DNA from: Combretum micranthum
Taxonomy: Eukaryota > Streptophyta > Magnoliopsida > Myrtales > Combretaceae
Length of the DNA stretch: 64,000 bases
Direction of reading: 5' to 3'
NCBI GenBank assembly: GCA_024138025.1
Contig: JAMXBD010000364.1
Span: 62,001 to 126,000, forward strand
This document shows, one piece after another, positions 49,501-60,237 of the stretch. Each line of letters starts with the position of its first letter. Position 1 is the first letter of the stretch. The notes below the pieces were generated by a model. It saw only the letters and a list, made by a program, of their open reading frames with translations. It had not been told where the DNA came from and did no database searches. Position numbers and translations under genes: made by a program.

Positions 49501-50038
49501 ATGAGCTATTCTATATATTTAAACTACATCTTAGCCTCTAGGGTTAGGGCGCTAGATTGTCGGACTTAAACTATTGTATACCACTTAGGGTTTTCGAGTG
49601 ATTTTCGGTTTAGATCTTTGCCAAATTTGGAAACTGATATTTTATGTTTATAACAACTATTAATTAGAGAAATTTATTTTAAATTTTAGTTTTGTAATTT
49701 TAATATCTCTTAATGTTTTCGGAATTCTTGAATTGAGTTATATTTTCGAAAGCCAATCGTTATTTGCTTTTTAATAATTTGTTTTTGGGCTTTATATTAC
49801 CTGATTTTATAAGTCGAAGTCAATTATGGAATTCTTCATGCGTAGTGGTTATGGAATTGAAGTATGTTGAGTTCTTATTTTGTTTTTAAGGATTTTCATT
49901 TTCTCAAGATTAAGAAATTTTTGGATTCATTCATGATTTAGGACTTGTCGAAATTCGGTTTTAATTTAGAGTGATTTTTTAGGGTTTATTTTCTAAGTTC
50001 ATCTTGGAATTATTTACTGAAATTTTTCAAGGCTTACA
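40593..50038 (-). mobile_element. Element D'': reverse solo LTR (about 5.1 kb) with nested E
   Basis: Reverse LTR with ends TGTCATGT...GCTTACA and a perfect AAAAG duplication (40588-40592 and 50039-50043). Its own sequence is 40593-43249 plus 47619-50038. It matches the D' LTR in reverse complement over most of its length, including the shared block at 41857-41910. No internal region, so it is a solo LTR. Low-complexity GA/GT repeats near 48580-48603. No gene seen. Confidence 0.85.
43250..47613 (-). mobile_element. Element E: reverse solo LTR (4.36 kb)
   Basis: Ends TGTCGCGACC...GTGTTACA with a perfect GTTTT duplication (43245-43249 and 47614-47618). A family distinct from D but similar in layout (an AGCTACAACTAGCTGAGTGA block near 43688, AT-rich body). 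Contains a polypyrimidine tract at about 46795-46855 and GA microsatellites at 46880-46955. Frames in it are low-complexity. No gene seen. Confidence 0.8.
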
Positions 50039-50043
50039 AAAAG

Positions 50044-50560
50044 GCATAATAGTAACACTATGGCTAGCATTCTAGTGCAGTGCATGAATGAAGACATTTT
50101 AATAGATGAACATGAGTGATACGGAAACAATCTATAGTCTAGTTTCAATAATAGATCCACAGGGAATGATGATGGAGAATCCGATGATAAGGATGAAAAT
50201 GATATTACGGGTATGTTCTTAAATCAAAATTATCATAATCCTTACAAAGACAAATAGGGATACAATATCAAGATGAAAAGGTTGAATTGCTAAATAGGAT
50301 GTTGCAAGATATAGAAAATATAATGCTGAACACAGGAGAAAACATAGAAGGTTGTAGGCATAATTGGACCCAAGGAAGTGGATTAGAAGATCATCCATGC
50401 AAATTTTGTTCTGGATATCCGATAACAAAACTCAGATATCAGTACAGAAGTTGTATGATAGAATTTGTAAAATATGCCTAGAACAAAGAAAAAAGGTTTC
50501 ATTTTAATGAGAGGTTTATAGTCAATGGAACTTCTCAACAAGATGCAATAAGAGAAAGGA
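50044..50560 (+). pseudogene. Coat protein C-terminal region with second Cys motif
   Basis: Continues the viral frame directly after D''. At about 50340-50480 a second metal-binding region is visible: CRHNW, CKFC, a basic patch and a further Cys, similar in arrangement to the C-x-H-x-W...C-x2-C motif downstream of the CCHC finger in badnavirus and tungrovirus coat proteins. Stops occur before and after it. Confidence 0.5.
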
Positions 50561-50829
50561 TAATGAGGATGATAATGAGAAGACAGGATAGAAGAAGAGA
50601 TATAGAGAATAAAGAAAGGTTAACAATTTTAGAGAAAGGAAGGCAAAGGACAATATGAATAAAGGGATAATAATAAGAGAAGAAGGAGATGGCATGAAGA
50701 TACAATAAGAAGCTACATGGGAGCAGCCAACATGTCTTTGGAAAGGATAAAAGATGAAAGGATTAAGGAGTTAAAGATGTCGAGTCTAGAAGAAAGGCAT
50801 ATTACAAAATTTGTAGGTATATATTAGGA

Positions 50830-51240
50830 TAAGGTTATTCTTTAAGACACAAACAATAGAACTAGATGCATTAATAATACAGGTAGTACTGGAAACATGA
50901 TAGATGAAAGGATAGCACCTATAGATGAAGTAGAGCAAATGGAATATGCAGAATTAGTTCAGATATTCATGGAAATAAAACAAAGGAATGTAGGTGTATA
51001 AAGAAACATAAAGTAAGTTTTTTCATAGGAGAAGAATGGATTATACCTATGCATAGTGGAATGATACAATTATGGAATTTTGGTAGTTCAAAAATTAGAT
51101 GTATAATAGGACTACATTTTCTTTTAAGTAATCACCATGGTATTTTGATCATTAAATATACTATAAATATTTTAGGACATCCAGCCATAGTATATCAAAA
51201 TTATTTAAAAAATACAGAACTAGACATTAGACTGTTATAA
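50830..51240 (+). pseudogene. Pararetroviral aspartic protease, decayed
   Basis: At 50876-50890 the frame reads NTGST where a D-T-G active site would be expected; the catalytic Asp is Asn here. After two stops, the open part 51049-51240 has an IIGLHFLL segment followed by a YQN region, the usual C-terminal signature of caulimovirid proteases. The position between coat protein and reverse transcriptase supports this. Weak by itself. Confidence 0.45.
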
Positions 51241-51539
51241 AGACGTAATGAAAATGATTGCGCATGCCAAAGGTTAGGAGAATGTCAAGGAAAGGAAAAT
51301 GGTAAACAAAGGATAGAAGAAAATTCAAAGAAGTTTGAAGAATTAAAAGAATTCTTAGAAGAAGAGGTTGAATGGAAGGAAAGAGAAATAAATAAAGGAA
51401 AAATGGTAAAATGAAAAAAAAGGTATACAGGATTTTGGAAAATTCATATTTGGAAATAGATTACTCAGATCTTGATCAAATCATTAGTAGCCTGAAGAAA
51501 GAAGAAATTTTTGGAGAAAACTCAATAAGGTTTTAGGAA

Positions 51540-52200
51540 AGGAATAAGATAGTATGTAAATTAGATATAATAAACCCTAGCCTAAGGATTTATTCTAGAG
51601 CAATAGAGTGTGATAATTTAGATAAAGAAGATTTTGAAATGCACATAAATGAATTAATAAATTAGGGGTCATAGAAAGGTTAGACAGTCAGCATAAAAGT
51701 CCTGCATTCATTGTCAGAAAAAGGAGTAAAATAGCAAGAGGAAAATCAACAATGGTAATAATTATAGGAAATTGAATGATACACAAGGGATGATTCTTAC
51801 AATCTTCCTAACAAAACTGAATTAGTTAACAAAATACAAAATTGTTACATATTCAGTAAATTTGACTGTAAATCAAGATCTTGGTAGGTAAAGATGGATG
51901 AAGAGTCACAACTATGGACTGCTTTTACCTGTCCACAAGGACATTTTCAATGGAAAGTTATGCCATTTGGATTAAAATATGCACCTTCAATTTTTCAAAG
52001 AAAAATGAATATAGCTTTTCAAAATCTAAAGGATTTAATTGCAATTTATTTGGATGATGTTCTTGTTTTTTCCAAAAGCGAACATGAACACGTATGACAT
52101 TTAAAGATGGTGCTTTCAGAATTTCAAAGACAGAGAATAGTAATAAGCACAAAAGAGGCATAGTTTTTCAAAAGGAATATTGAATTTTTAGGAGTAGAAA
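51540..52200 (+). pseudogene. Pararetroviral reverse transcriptase, decayed
   Basis: Clear caulimovirid motifs in order: KSPAFIVRKRS, a decayed INYRKLND region, FSKFDCKS, TAFTCPQGHFQWKVMPFGL, APSIFQRKMN, and the catalytic YLDD at 52047-52058 followed by VLVFSKSEHEH. The enzyme copies pregenomic RNA into DNA. Stops include TAG near 51663, a TAG just before 51893 and a TGA near 52097. Confidence 0.8.
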
Positions 52201-52871
52201 TAGGAGAAGGAAAAATCAGTTACAGGAACACATAGTCAAAAAGGTGATAGAATTTCTTGAACAAATGAACAAAAAGCAATTACAAGCTTTTTTCGGTTTA
52301 CTAAATTATGCAAGACATTTCATAAAAGATTTGAATTTTTTAGTAGGACCCTTTTATAACAAGATTTCAGGTTTTAAAAGTTTGTCCCAAGAGAACATAA
52401 AACAAATAAGAAAAATATAAAAACAGGTCAAAAGGTTACCAAGGTTGAGATTACTCCTAGACACAGACTTCTTGATCATTGAAAGTGATGGATGTGATCT
52501 AGGATGAGGAGGAACTTTGTTAAGAAAACCTCATAAATATGCTAAAAGGAAAATTGAAGAAATTTGCAGGTATATAAGTGGAAAGTTCAAGGAAAAGAAT
52601 TTACCAAGTATAGATAGAGAAATAATGGTTGTTGTAAATTGCTTAGATAATTTTAGATTTTTTCTGATAAATAGAAAAAGAGATGTTAGTTAGAACAGAC
52701 TGTGATGCTATAGTTAAATTCCATAAGAACACAAGGAGTAATAAAATGAGTAGGAGAAGATGGTTAAAGTTTAGAGATGTAATAATAAATAAAGGCTATA
52801 ATGTAGAATTTGAACATATTAAGGGAAGACATTATACTGCAGTAGATGAGTTATCTCGCTTACTAATATAA
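52201..52871 (+). pseudogene. Pararetroviral RNase H, decayed
   Basis: Connection region (LQAFFGLLNYARHFIKDLN-like, about 52280-52335), then the first catalytic region (IIESDGCDLG, stop in the following codon), a decayed REIMVVVNCL segment, and the C-terminal part RTDCDAIVKFH, SRRRWLKFRDVI, EFEHIKGRH, VDELSRL. A frameshift near 52680. The last motif and stop mark the end of the polyprotein; there is no integrase. Confidence 0.75.
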
Positions 52872-52893
52872 ATAATTTTTTTTTCAGGAAAAC

Positions 52894-53214
52894 ATGGAAT
52901 TTCAAACGTACAAAGGATTTAGGCCAATGTCTTCTCAAGGATCACATGCAAGCAGTTCTAGTGGAACAAGGTTATCAGAGGTTATGGAAGGACCACAGGT
53001 TATGATTGGTGATATAGCTCTACCTATAATACCAATAAGTTCACTAAGGAAGTTTCAAGTACCGTTCCCAATTAAAGTCAAGGGAGAGACACATATGACT
53101 CTCATAGACAGTGTATGGTCCCTAACTAGCCAAGACAAATTCAAATATGTAATTTGTTGTACTTTGGCTAGATATTTTAATGAGATAGAAACACAGGGTA
53201 TCAAAGGAACATAA
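52894..53214 (+). CDS. Viral ORF downstream of RNase H, unknown
   Basis: ATG to stop, 106 codons, 22 bases after the polyprotein stop. Ser-rich N-terminus (SSQGSHASSSSG), then VMIGDIALPIIPISSLRKFQ and a VKGETHMTLIDSVW segment. No motif I recognise. Position matches the place of the extra ORF 4 of rice tungro bacilliform virus or the transactivator of caulimoviruses, but neither assignment is supported by motif. It may be the intact N-terminal part of the decayed ORF that follows. Confidence 0.45.
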   Translation: MEFQTYKGFRPMSSQGSHASSSSGTRLSEVMEGPQVMIGDIALPIIPISSLRKFQVPFPIKVKGETHMTLIDSVWSLTSQDKFKYVICCTLARYFNEIETQGIKGT

Positions 53215-53348
53215 GAAACTTACTACATAAAAAGGCCATAGGATAACGAATCATCACAAAGGATATAAGGGCATAAGAGATAAATTAAAAGAAAATATCA
53301 AATGTATGGAGTTGCAAGGGGACATTTGATAGGAGATTTTTGATACTA

Positions 53349-54620
53349 GAATGACGTTCAAACCCAAATAACAAATTATCCGAATCCTTCATGGAGAGGA
53401 TTTCATGATCTTGAAACCGCAGCAAATTAGGTCAAGCAAATAACAAGGAAATAGGAAATTTATGTGGATCCCGCTTTTGACAACTTTAGGAGTGTTGAAA
53501 GTACCACAGGGTATATTAAGGATACACAAAGGTATACGGATTTGAACTCTTTGAAAGAAGAACAAGAAAGGAAAATATCTTCTCTTAAAATCATAGAAAA
53601 CCCAAATAAGAAGAGAAGTATTGAAAGCATTAAGGAACACGGTAAGGACTACAAGGAAACGTTCCCATTTCAAAGGAGAAAAATAGGAAAAACGCCTCAA
53701 GAAAAATATGAAAATGCAACCGCATTCCTTTTCTTTTAAAGAACTGAATTCATTTCAAAACTACCATCTCTTCCAAGATCGTTGATAAAAGGATATGCAA
53801 AGGAAGCTTTTTTAAAACCTTTTATATTGCTCCAAAAGACAATACAGGAAAAACACATATGTTTTGATGGAGTTGGATTTGGAACTATGGTAAGGGTAAA
53901 GGCTTTTCCAAACCCTCCATGTTACTCCTGTTTGGGAAAGGACTCACAGGTTGAGATGAATAATCATTATCAAGATAAATATTATTGCCCAACTCATGTG
54001 CATTATAATATACATACATCGGTTATAGATCTCAGCTATTTTAAAGGATCCAGGATTCGAGACCAGGAATACACATTGGCTATCCTTCTTGATTATAGGC
54101 TTATCACAGAAATTGTAGGCATATTTCCACAATTTATGGCCCAACCCATGGGAAAAATGTTTCATGAAGTTCTGGCAGCCTTAAGAGATATAAAATGAGA
54201 ACATGAGAAACATGATATCCTTGTAAAATATCAAGTAAAAATAAATGCAGTACCACCAGAGTGGTTAAAATTTGAATCCAGACTACACAAACTTGGTTTT
54301 GGATTTCCCCAATCAGAGGGAAGGTTTCAATTATCCAAAAAATCTACGGTTGGAATCCACCAATAGTTTGGAAGAATAGTTAAAACTATACATTGCTGAC
54401 AAAATGAGCATGTTTATACCAGAAGATCCAGAATTTCATCTTACTACAACCACTGAGACAAATTCATCTTTATAAACAAAAAGGAGCAATTTGGTCAAGA
54501 TATTTGAAGGCACTCAAGGAAAGCTTAAATATGGAAGATGAACAGGATGAAAAAGATAATTCATATGATCCCAATTATACGGAGGATGAGAATGAAGAAA
54601 TGCGAGCATAAGAAGACATA
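53349..54620 (+). pseudogene. Large decayed viral ORF before the right terminal repeat
   Basis: Several frames with related spacing: ITNYPNPSWRGF, VDPAFDNFRSV, a Lys/Glu-rich helix (53530-53730), then the longest open part 53782-54198. That part has a probable metal-binding motif, CYSC (from 53920) paired with CPTH (from 53986), and a hydrophobic LAILLDYRLITEIVG stretch. After the stop at 54196 weaker coding continues to the purine tract before the right repeat. About 420 codons if joined, near the size of a transactivator or tungrovirus P4. Family not recognised. Confidence 0.45.
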
Positions 54621-55036
54621 AACAGTTATAGGATTAAAAAAATTGAACAAAAAAGAAGAAGAAGAATGAGGGATCATAACAAAAATAATTGAAGGATCAG
54701 AATAAGGGAAATTCACGGGCCAACAGGATCAGAATAAAAAATTGAAGGATCACAACAAAGGAAATAATTGAAGGATCAAAACAAAGGAAATTCACGGACA
54801 AATAGGAAAATAAAAGGAGAAAAACCCAGAAGACAAATGGACATGGACAAAGCAGAAGAAAACACAAAAAAGGTGGACGAAAAATGAAGAATTTACAGTT
54901 CGACACTGTAGCATAGGTACTGTAGCAACTTTTTTAGGGTAATGCAGCACTTTTTTACTGTATAGTACGTTACTGTTTTATTGTAGCAGTAGATCACTGT
55001 AGCACTTTTTACTGTTTTAGTTCTAAAAAAATTTTC

Positions 55037-55042
55037 TATAAA
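55037..55042 (+). promoter_or_regulatory. TATA box in the right terminal repeat
   Basis: TATAAA in the same context as at 3845. It could drive outward transcription into 55200 and beyond. Confidence 0.5.
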
Positions 55043-55185
55043 ATGCAAGCAAAAATCAGGTTTAGGCATGGAGGAAAAATAGAGAAGGGAAAAAATATTA
55101 GACAGTCTCTGAGTATTTTATGGGAAATTTTTTTTTGTGTTTTAGTCCTGTAAGTGTATCCTTGTAAAATACCTCCACCATATTC

Positions 55186-55191
55186 AATAAA
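55186..55191 (+). terminator. Poly(A) signal in the right terminal repeat
   Basis: AATAAA in TATTCAATAAAGC, 149 bases after the TATA box as in the left repeat; the expected 3' end signal of the pregenomic RNA. Confidence 0.5.
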
Positions 55192-55566
55192 GCTTTTGTA
55201 AGTTTCCTTTAATCATGTCCGACTAATTTTCTTTTTAAAAGGTATAAAGGTAACCATGCTCTAAAACTTTATTAGATCTTTACACCATGCGATAAGGTTT
55301 TATAGCATAGGTAAACAAATTAAGGCACCGTACTTGAATAATAAAGCTCTGGTTCGTTTAAAAATTATACCAAAAGGGTCTGCTGAAAAAAACCCTTTGA
55401 TAAGGCTGTTTGAGTAGAGTGTGTCGTAATTTGACCTTATGGGTTTTGGCATGGACATGAGGTTTATTGTTTAGAGAAAACATTGCTTCACTAATCAACT
55501 ATCTTCGCTTAAATTGTTCATCCCTGCCATGAAGTCTTTTCCTGTGGCACAAAGATCCTTATTTTG

Positions 55567-56455
55567 ACACACACACACACACACACACATATTCTTTGCA
55601 TCATGTAAAATTTCTTCATGAGCATATTCCCAATTTATGACTATAAATGGAGTTAGCATAATTAATTTGATAATAAATGTAGGGGCTTTTTCTCTCTCTA
55701 TTTTTCCCCCTTGTCAGAAATATAGAGGACTAAATCATTTTTTAATTAATATTTAAGTAATTCTTTCAAAATTAAAATAGAGAGAATATCGAAATTTTCA
55801 TACAAGGGATGATCTACTTGAGATCAAAACCCTAAGTGATTCTTAGGGTGCACAGCTTCTCCGATCCTACTAGAGATCATATGAAACCGAGGCCCTTACA
55901 TGTTCTTTGGTACATTTCCAGAGGTTGAATATATAATTATATAATATAATGGTGAGCTCCTATTCATTAGTAGCATTTAAAAATAAAAAAAATTAATAAA
56001 AGAACAGAAAAAAGAAAGATGATTTCCATTAGTATAATTACAAAACACGTGTTTTCCATAATTACCTTGTAGCGAGATTCAACGTAGACAGAATTCGAAA
56101 CAATAATTTATACTTAATTAAGGATAATTTTTTCATGAGTCATACATAAGATCAAGATTGTTGAGCCCTAAGGTGTTAGGATTTGTTTAACAAAGTGTTA
56201 ATACCAAAAGTTTGTTAAGGCATGTAAAATGTAATGAACTAGGGTTTGTATCAGTTCGAGGTAAAAGTATGACTCGAGCAGGAAGGAAGTGGAAGTACAA
56301 TTGAAATATTGAAGCGAATTGTGCTCCTAAGGATTGCATAGAGTTGGATGAGGCCAAGAAGATGGGCTCAACTTATGGGCCTAAGTGAATGATGCCTTCT
56401 ATAATAAATTAGTGGCCATGAGCCAACATTTGCAAGCATTTAATATTACATTATG
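55567..56455. other. Host spacer with (AC)n microsatellite
   Basis: (AC)n at 55567-55589 directly at the provirus edge. The rest is AT-rich with no supported gene. Ends with TTATG (56451-56455), the left copy of element F's target duplication. Confidence 0.55.
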
Positions 56456-59400
56456 TGTAAACCCCTACTTTTTAGGGTAGTTTCAAGCTTAAATCCTAAA
56501 TCGAAAAATCAATCGGGAATCTTAAGTCAATAAATCCTCAAGAAACCCTAGCAGTTTAAAACCGGCAACTTTATGTTAAATTAAGAAGTCAAAATATGAG
56601 TGAAGAGTGTAGATTGGTTCGTAATAATATTATGATGCTTAAAAACATCAGATTGGTAAATTTTTTACCTATTTTGAACCTGATCGAATACAAACTTTGA
56701 AATCGTATCCTAGGGTTTGGGATACCAAGAATATACTATTAGTACCGTTAGACTCGTAATTTCATAAGATTTCCAAATATATCAGTTATATAATTTTTCA
56801 GTAACTAAAAATATATGATATTGAGATTTTACTCATATTTTTTTTACTACCGATAATTAATTTGTCTTCTACTATTCATAGTACAATGCTACACTATTCA
56901 CTATCTCTACTTTATCACTATTCATTCTTACAAGCTACCATACTTTCTTCTATTTACTTTTTTCATTTCCCATATTCATCTACTCATATCTACTTTACAT
57001 ATTATTACACTTAAATTACATGAAATAATAAAATAAGTCATTTTTCCCCCTAAAACCCTACATGGCGGACACCCCTTTCCCCCTTTATGATCTTACATCA
57101 ATTTATTTTCTTTTATTTTAATCTCTCAAAAATTCACTCCCATTTTTCTATAAATACTCTCCATCTCTTATACTCTTTACACCACTTTTTAACCTAAAGT
57201 TACTATGCCAAAATTACTACTCATAAACACTTCTTAAAATTCTTTCCAAATCTTCTCTACCACCTTCTCTTCTACTACATAAAAACTCTCTTCCATAAAC
57301 ACAAAAAACCATCTCTTTATACATAGTCTACATACTACAATTCACAACAACATAAACACAAAAACACTTTCTTTATCCTCTTTCCTACAACTTTTCTTTA
57401 GGTAATAAACCTTTCTCTTAAGAATCCCCCATGTCGTGTAGCCTTAGATGGCCATAGTGTATGTTTCTTAGGTTGAAAAACTAAAGAAACGACATTATGA
57501 TCATATTTGGTTCTTGTTCATGGAAATGTCATTATGCTCATATTAATATTATGCTATATGTATCTCGCCATATATATCTTGTTTCATATATTGCCATATT
57601 GTTACTATAATTGCTCTTATATTTTTGCTTTTCAATATCAACTTTAATGCACTTCTTCTTCTTTTTTTTTTCTTCTTTTCTTTTCTATTGGGATGGAAAC
57701 TTTTCCATATCCCGGGAGCTTAGTTCTCCCAATACTTGATTATTTTATGCTCTATTTATGCTTTACTTAATCTTCTCTTATTTTTGTTACATGCTCATAA
57801 ACATACATGATTCGTGAACAAAATATTGTAAAGGCAAGATAAGACTAGGTTCTCAACATAAACAAAATTTTGATCTTAAGAAAATGACTAGAACTAAATG
57901 TTTAACAAAGAAAGTTTTTGAAAAAAAAAAAAAACTTAGAGATGAGATTATGATCTTGATCTCATAAAGGACACGAATGGTTTTTCTAAAATAACAAGTT
58001 TTAAGACAAGATGAGGATGACTCAAGAAATGAATTTTGAAAAGGGAAATAACTTTCTCCATCTTTAATGGGTCACGATATTTTCAAAAATTCAAAGGAAA
58101 AATTTAAAACAAAGTTCAAAGTGTATGATTTGATAAAAGAGGTGTCCTTCAAAATGAAATAAAAGAAATCTTAAAAGTTTGCAAAGGAAAAATATAAATC
58201 TTAGTTTTACAAACATAAAAATCACATAATATAAGTGTTGTTAGAACTAAAGAACTTTGCACAAACTTTAGTGATATAAATATAGGATTTTCACTCTCAA
58301 GACTTAAAAATAATGATCCTTGATTCTACAAAATTTTCTTAAGAAGATTAAGATTAAGAACTCTTGTAAAACACTTTCAAGAAATAAGTAAGTTTTTCAA
58401 AGCTAGAAAGAATGGATCTAGAAGCCATCTAGGAAATATTTAAGAGAATAATGATAAAAAAAAATGAGTTAGTATATGAAAGATGATATATATTTTTTTT
58501 ATATAAACTCCAAGAGTAAAATAATAGACTAAACATAAAGTAATAATCTTTTAAAGAAATCATGGTTTACTTGGAAATTTTTCTAAAAAACAAGTTTGGA
58601 AAATTAATGTCTTGTAAACTTCACAAAACATTGTTTGAATACATAATGAAATAGATTGATCATCAACCCATGAATCATGCATGATATTGAGTTATATATG
58701 TATATAAAAGAGTTTTTCAAGGTATATTGATAGCTAAGTATCTATCAAAGCTTTTGAATGATGCTTGGATTAAAATTAGAACTTGATTTGTGGGCTGGGA
58801 ATTTCGTGTAACATTCTGTACCTTCCTGTTCATGACCCAAATGACCTTATATGAGGAAAATAACTTTATAAATAGATAGCTCTCGTTGAATAGGTAGAAA
58901 TCGATATATAATATGAGAAATTCCGAGTTAAAATGACCAAGTTATGGCTATTTTAAGTTAGAATTTCCTCTTAGATGAACTTTGACGAATAGAATTTATA
59001 AGTTTCGTTTAAACTTCATAGAATATGAAGGTATTTTTTGTTAGGTCACTTAGGAGACAGACTAGACCTTCATGAGGATTATTACGATTAAGAGGAATTT
59101 TGTGCAATGGCAAAGTCAGTTCACTTGCTTTAAATTACATGCTTATGATTTTGCTTGTAATAATAGTGGCATTAGAATTAGGAAAAAATAAATTGGAATG
59201 TGGATGTGAATTCTACTTGGTTGAATTGATGATAGAATATCGAAATGGGAATTGCTATAAATATTTGTATGATTTAGTATAGAATTGAAGTGTTTGAAAT
59301 TCTCTATGATCGCCTATAATTCACTTAAATAATATGCCATGACCATATAACTAAATTGTCTATGCATAACATATATTGAGTCATATTACATTCGTTGTTA

Positions 59401-60232
59401 TACTTTTGTGTGAAAAAAGCATAATAGCTAGACAACGGATGGGCCTGAAAACTAGGATCATCAGCGTGGGGTCAGCTAAATTAAAATGGAAGTGGAGTAG
59501 GCACTTAAATCAACTACATAATTAATGAGTGAGTGGGCACCTGAAACAACCATTAAATAAATGAGAGAAAAATTGAAATCTATGGTTGTATGGGCCTAAA
59601 ACACCCAACCCTGAATGGAGGGCGTAAATCCATTCAACATAGGACTCCCAAAAAGTCTTATGTATTGTATGCTCACGTGTTTGTGCATTTCATATGATTG
59701 TCTAATATAACTTGCTTGTCTTATTGCTTGATTGAGTATTTAATTTTGGAAGTGAATCTCACTAAGCTGCAAGCTTATACCCTTATAGTTTCCTATTGCA
59801 ATACGATTATCTATGGCTATCCTCAAGGGGACATTTCTCTCAAGTACAACTTTTGGAATTTAAGGAGCTTTTTGGAAGAAATCGGGACCTAGATGTTAGG
59901 CATAGACTTCTACTTAAATCTCCTTAATTATATATATATATATACATGTTATTGTAAGAAACTTTTATGGACCCTAAAAACTCTTATTATTTTGATAGGG
60001 GTATGCCCCTTCGATTTTTGTAATAGATTAATCTTGGTCATAACTGTTATGATTTATATTCTTATTGCTATGTATGTCTTCTTAAGATATTTTGATTCAA
60101 AGTAAGGTTCCCTCCATGGTGAAAGTAAGCCTTACACCCGGTGTCTAAACTCATGGGATGACTAAGGTTATCATTGTTTAAATATCGAGTGTGGTGAAAT
60201 ATCACGTTTAGGGTAACCTTTAGGGCGTGACA
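56456..60232 (+). mobile_element. Element F: forward solo LTR (3.8 kb)
   Basis: TGTAAACCCC...GGGCGTGACA with a perfect TTATG duplication (56451-56455 and 60233-60237). The ends match element A's LTR ends; the body has the shared block (58900-58970), a CACTAAGCTGCAAGCTTATA block near 59759 and an ATCACGTTTAGGGTAAC end block. No primer-binding site or coding region. Pyrimidine tract at about 57650-57690. Confidence 0.85.
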
Positions 60233-60237
60233 TTATG

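Larger units (their letters stand above)
54641..55564 (+). repeat. Right quasi-long terminal repeat of the provirus
   Basis: Direct repeat of 3542-4371, preceded by coding remnants. Longer because ATTGAAGGATCA plus AACAAAGGAAAT units are multiplied at 54667-54800. Same purine tract at its start, TACTGTAGCA-type repeats (54905-55015), TATA box and poly(A) signal. Homology stops at the first two bases of the primer-binding site, then (AC)n begins. Confidence 0.8.
3542..55566 (+). mobile_element. Endogenous pararetrovirus provirus (Caulimoviridae), in three segments
   Basis: Segments 3542-7974, 40030-40592 and 50039-55566 form one provirus of about 10.5 kb once insertions are removed (about 9.6 kb counting the terminal repeat once). 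Evidence: a tRNA-Met primer-binding site; a 30K-type movement protein; a coat protein with a CCHC finger; protease, reverse transcriptase with a YLDD box and RNase H in the caulimovirid order; no integrase; TATA box and poly(A) signal in the terminal repeats. Every large ORF has stops or frameshifts, so the copy looks dead. ATGA stop/start overlaps and ORF order recall badnaviruses and tungroviruses, but the movement protein and coat/polymerase appear to be separate ORFs. Genus assignment is not possible by eye. Confidence 0.85.

Noticed and set aside
59698..60105. Two short ORFs near the end of element F
   Set aside because: Within the solo LTR, at the position of shared non-coding blocks; no similarity to known proteins recognised.
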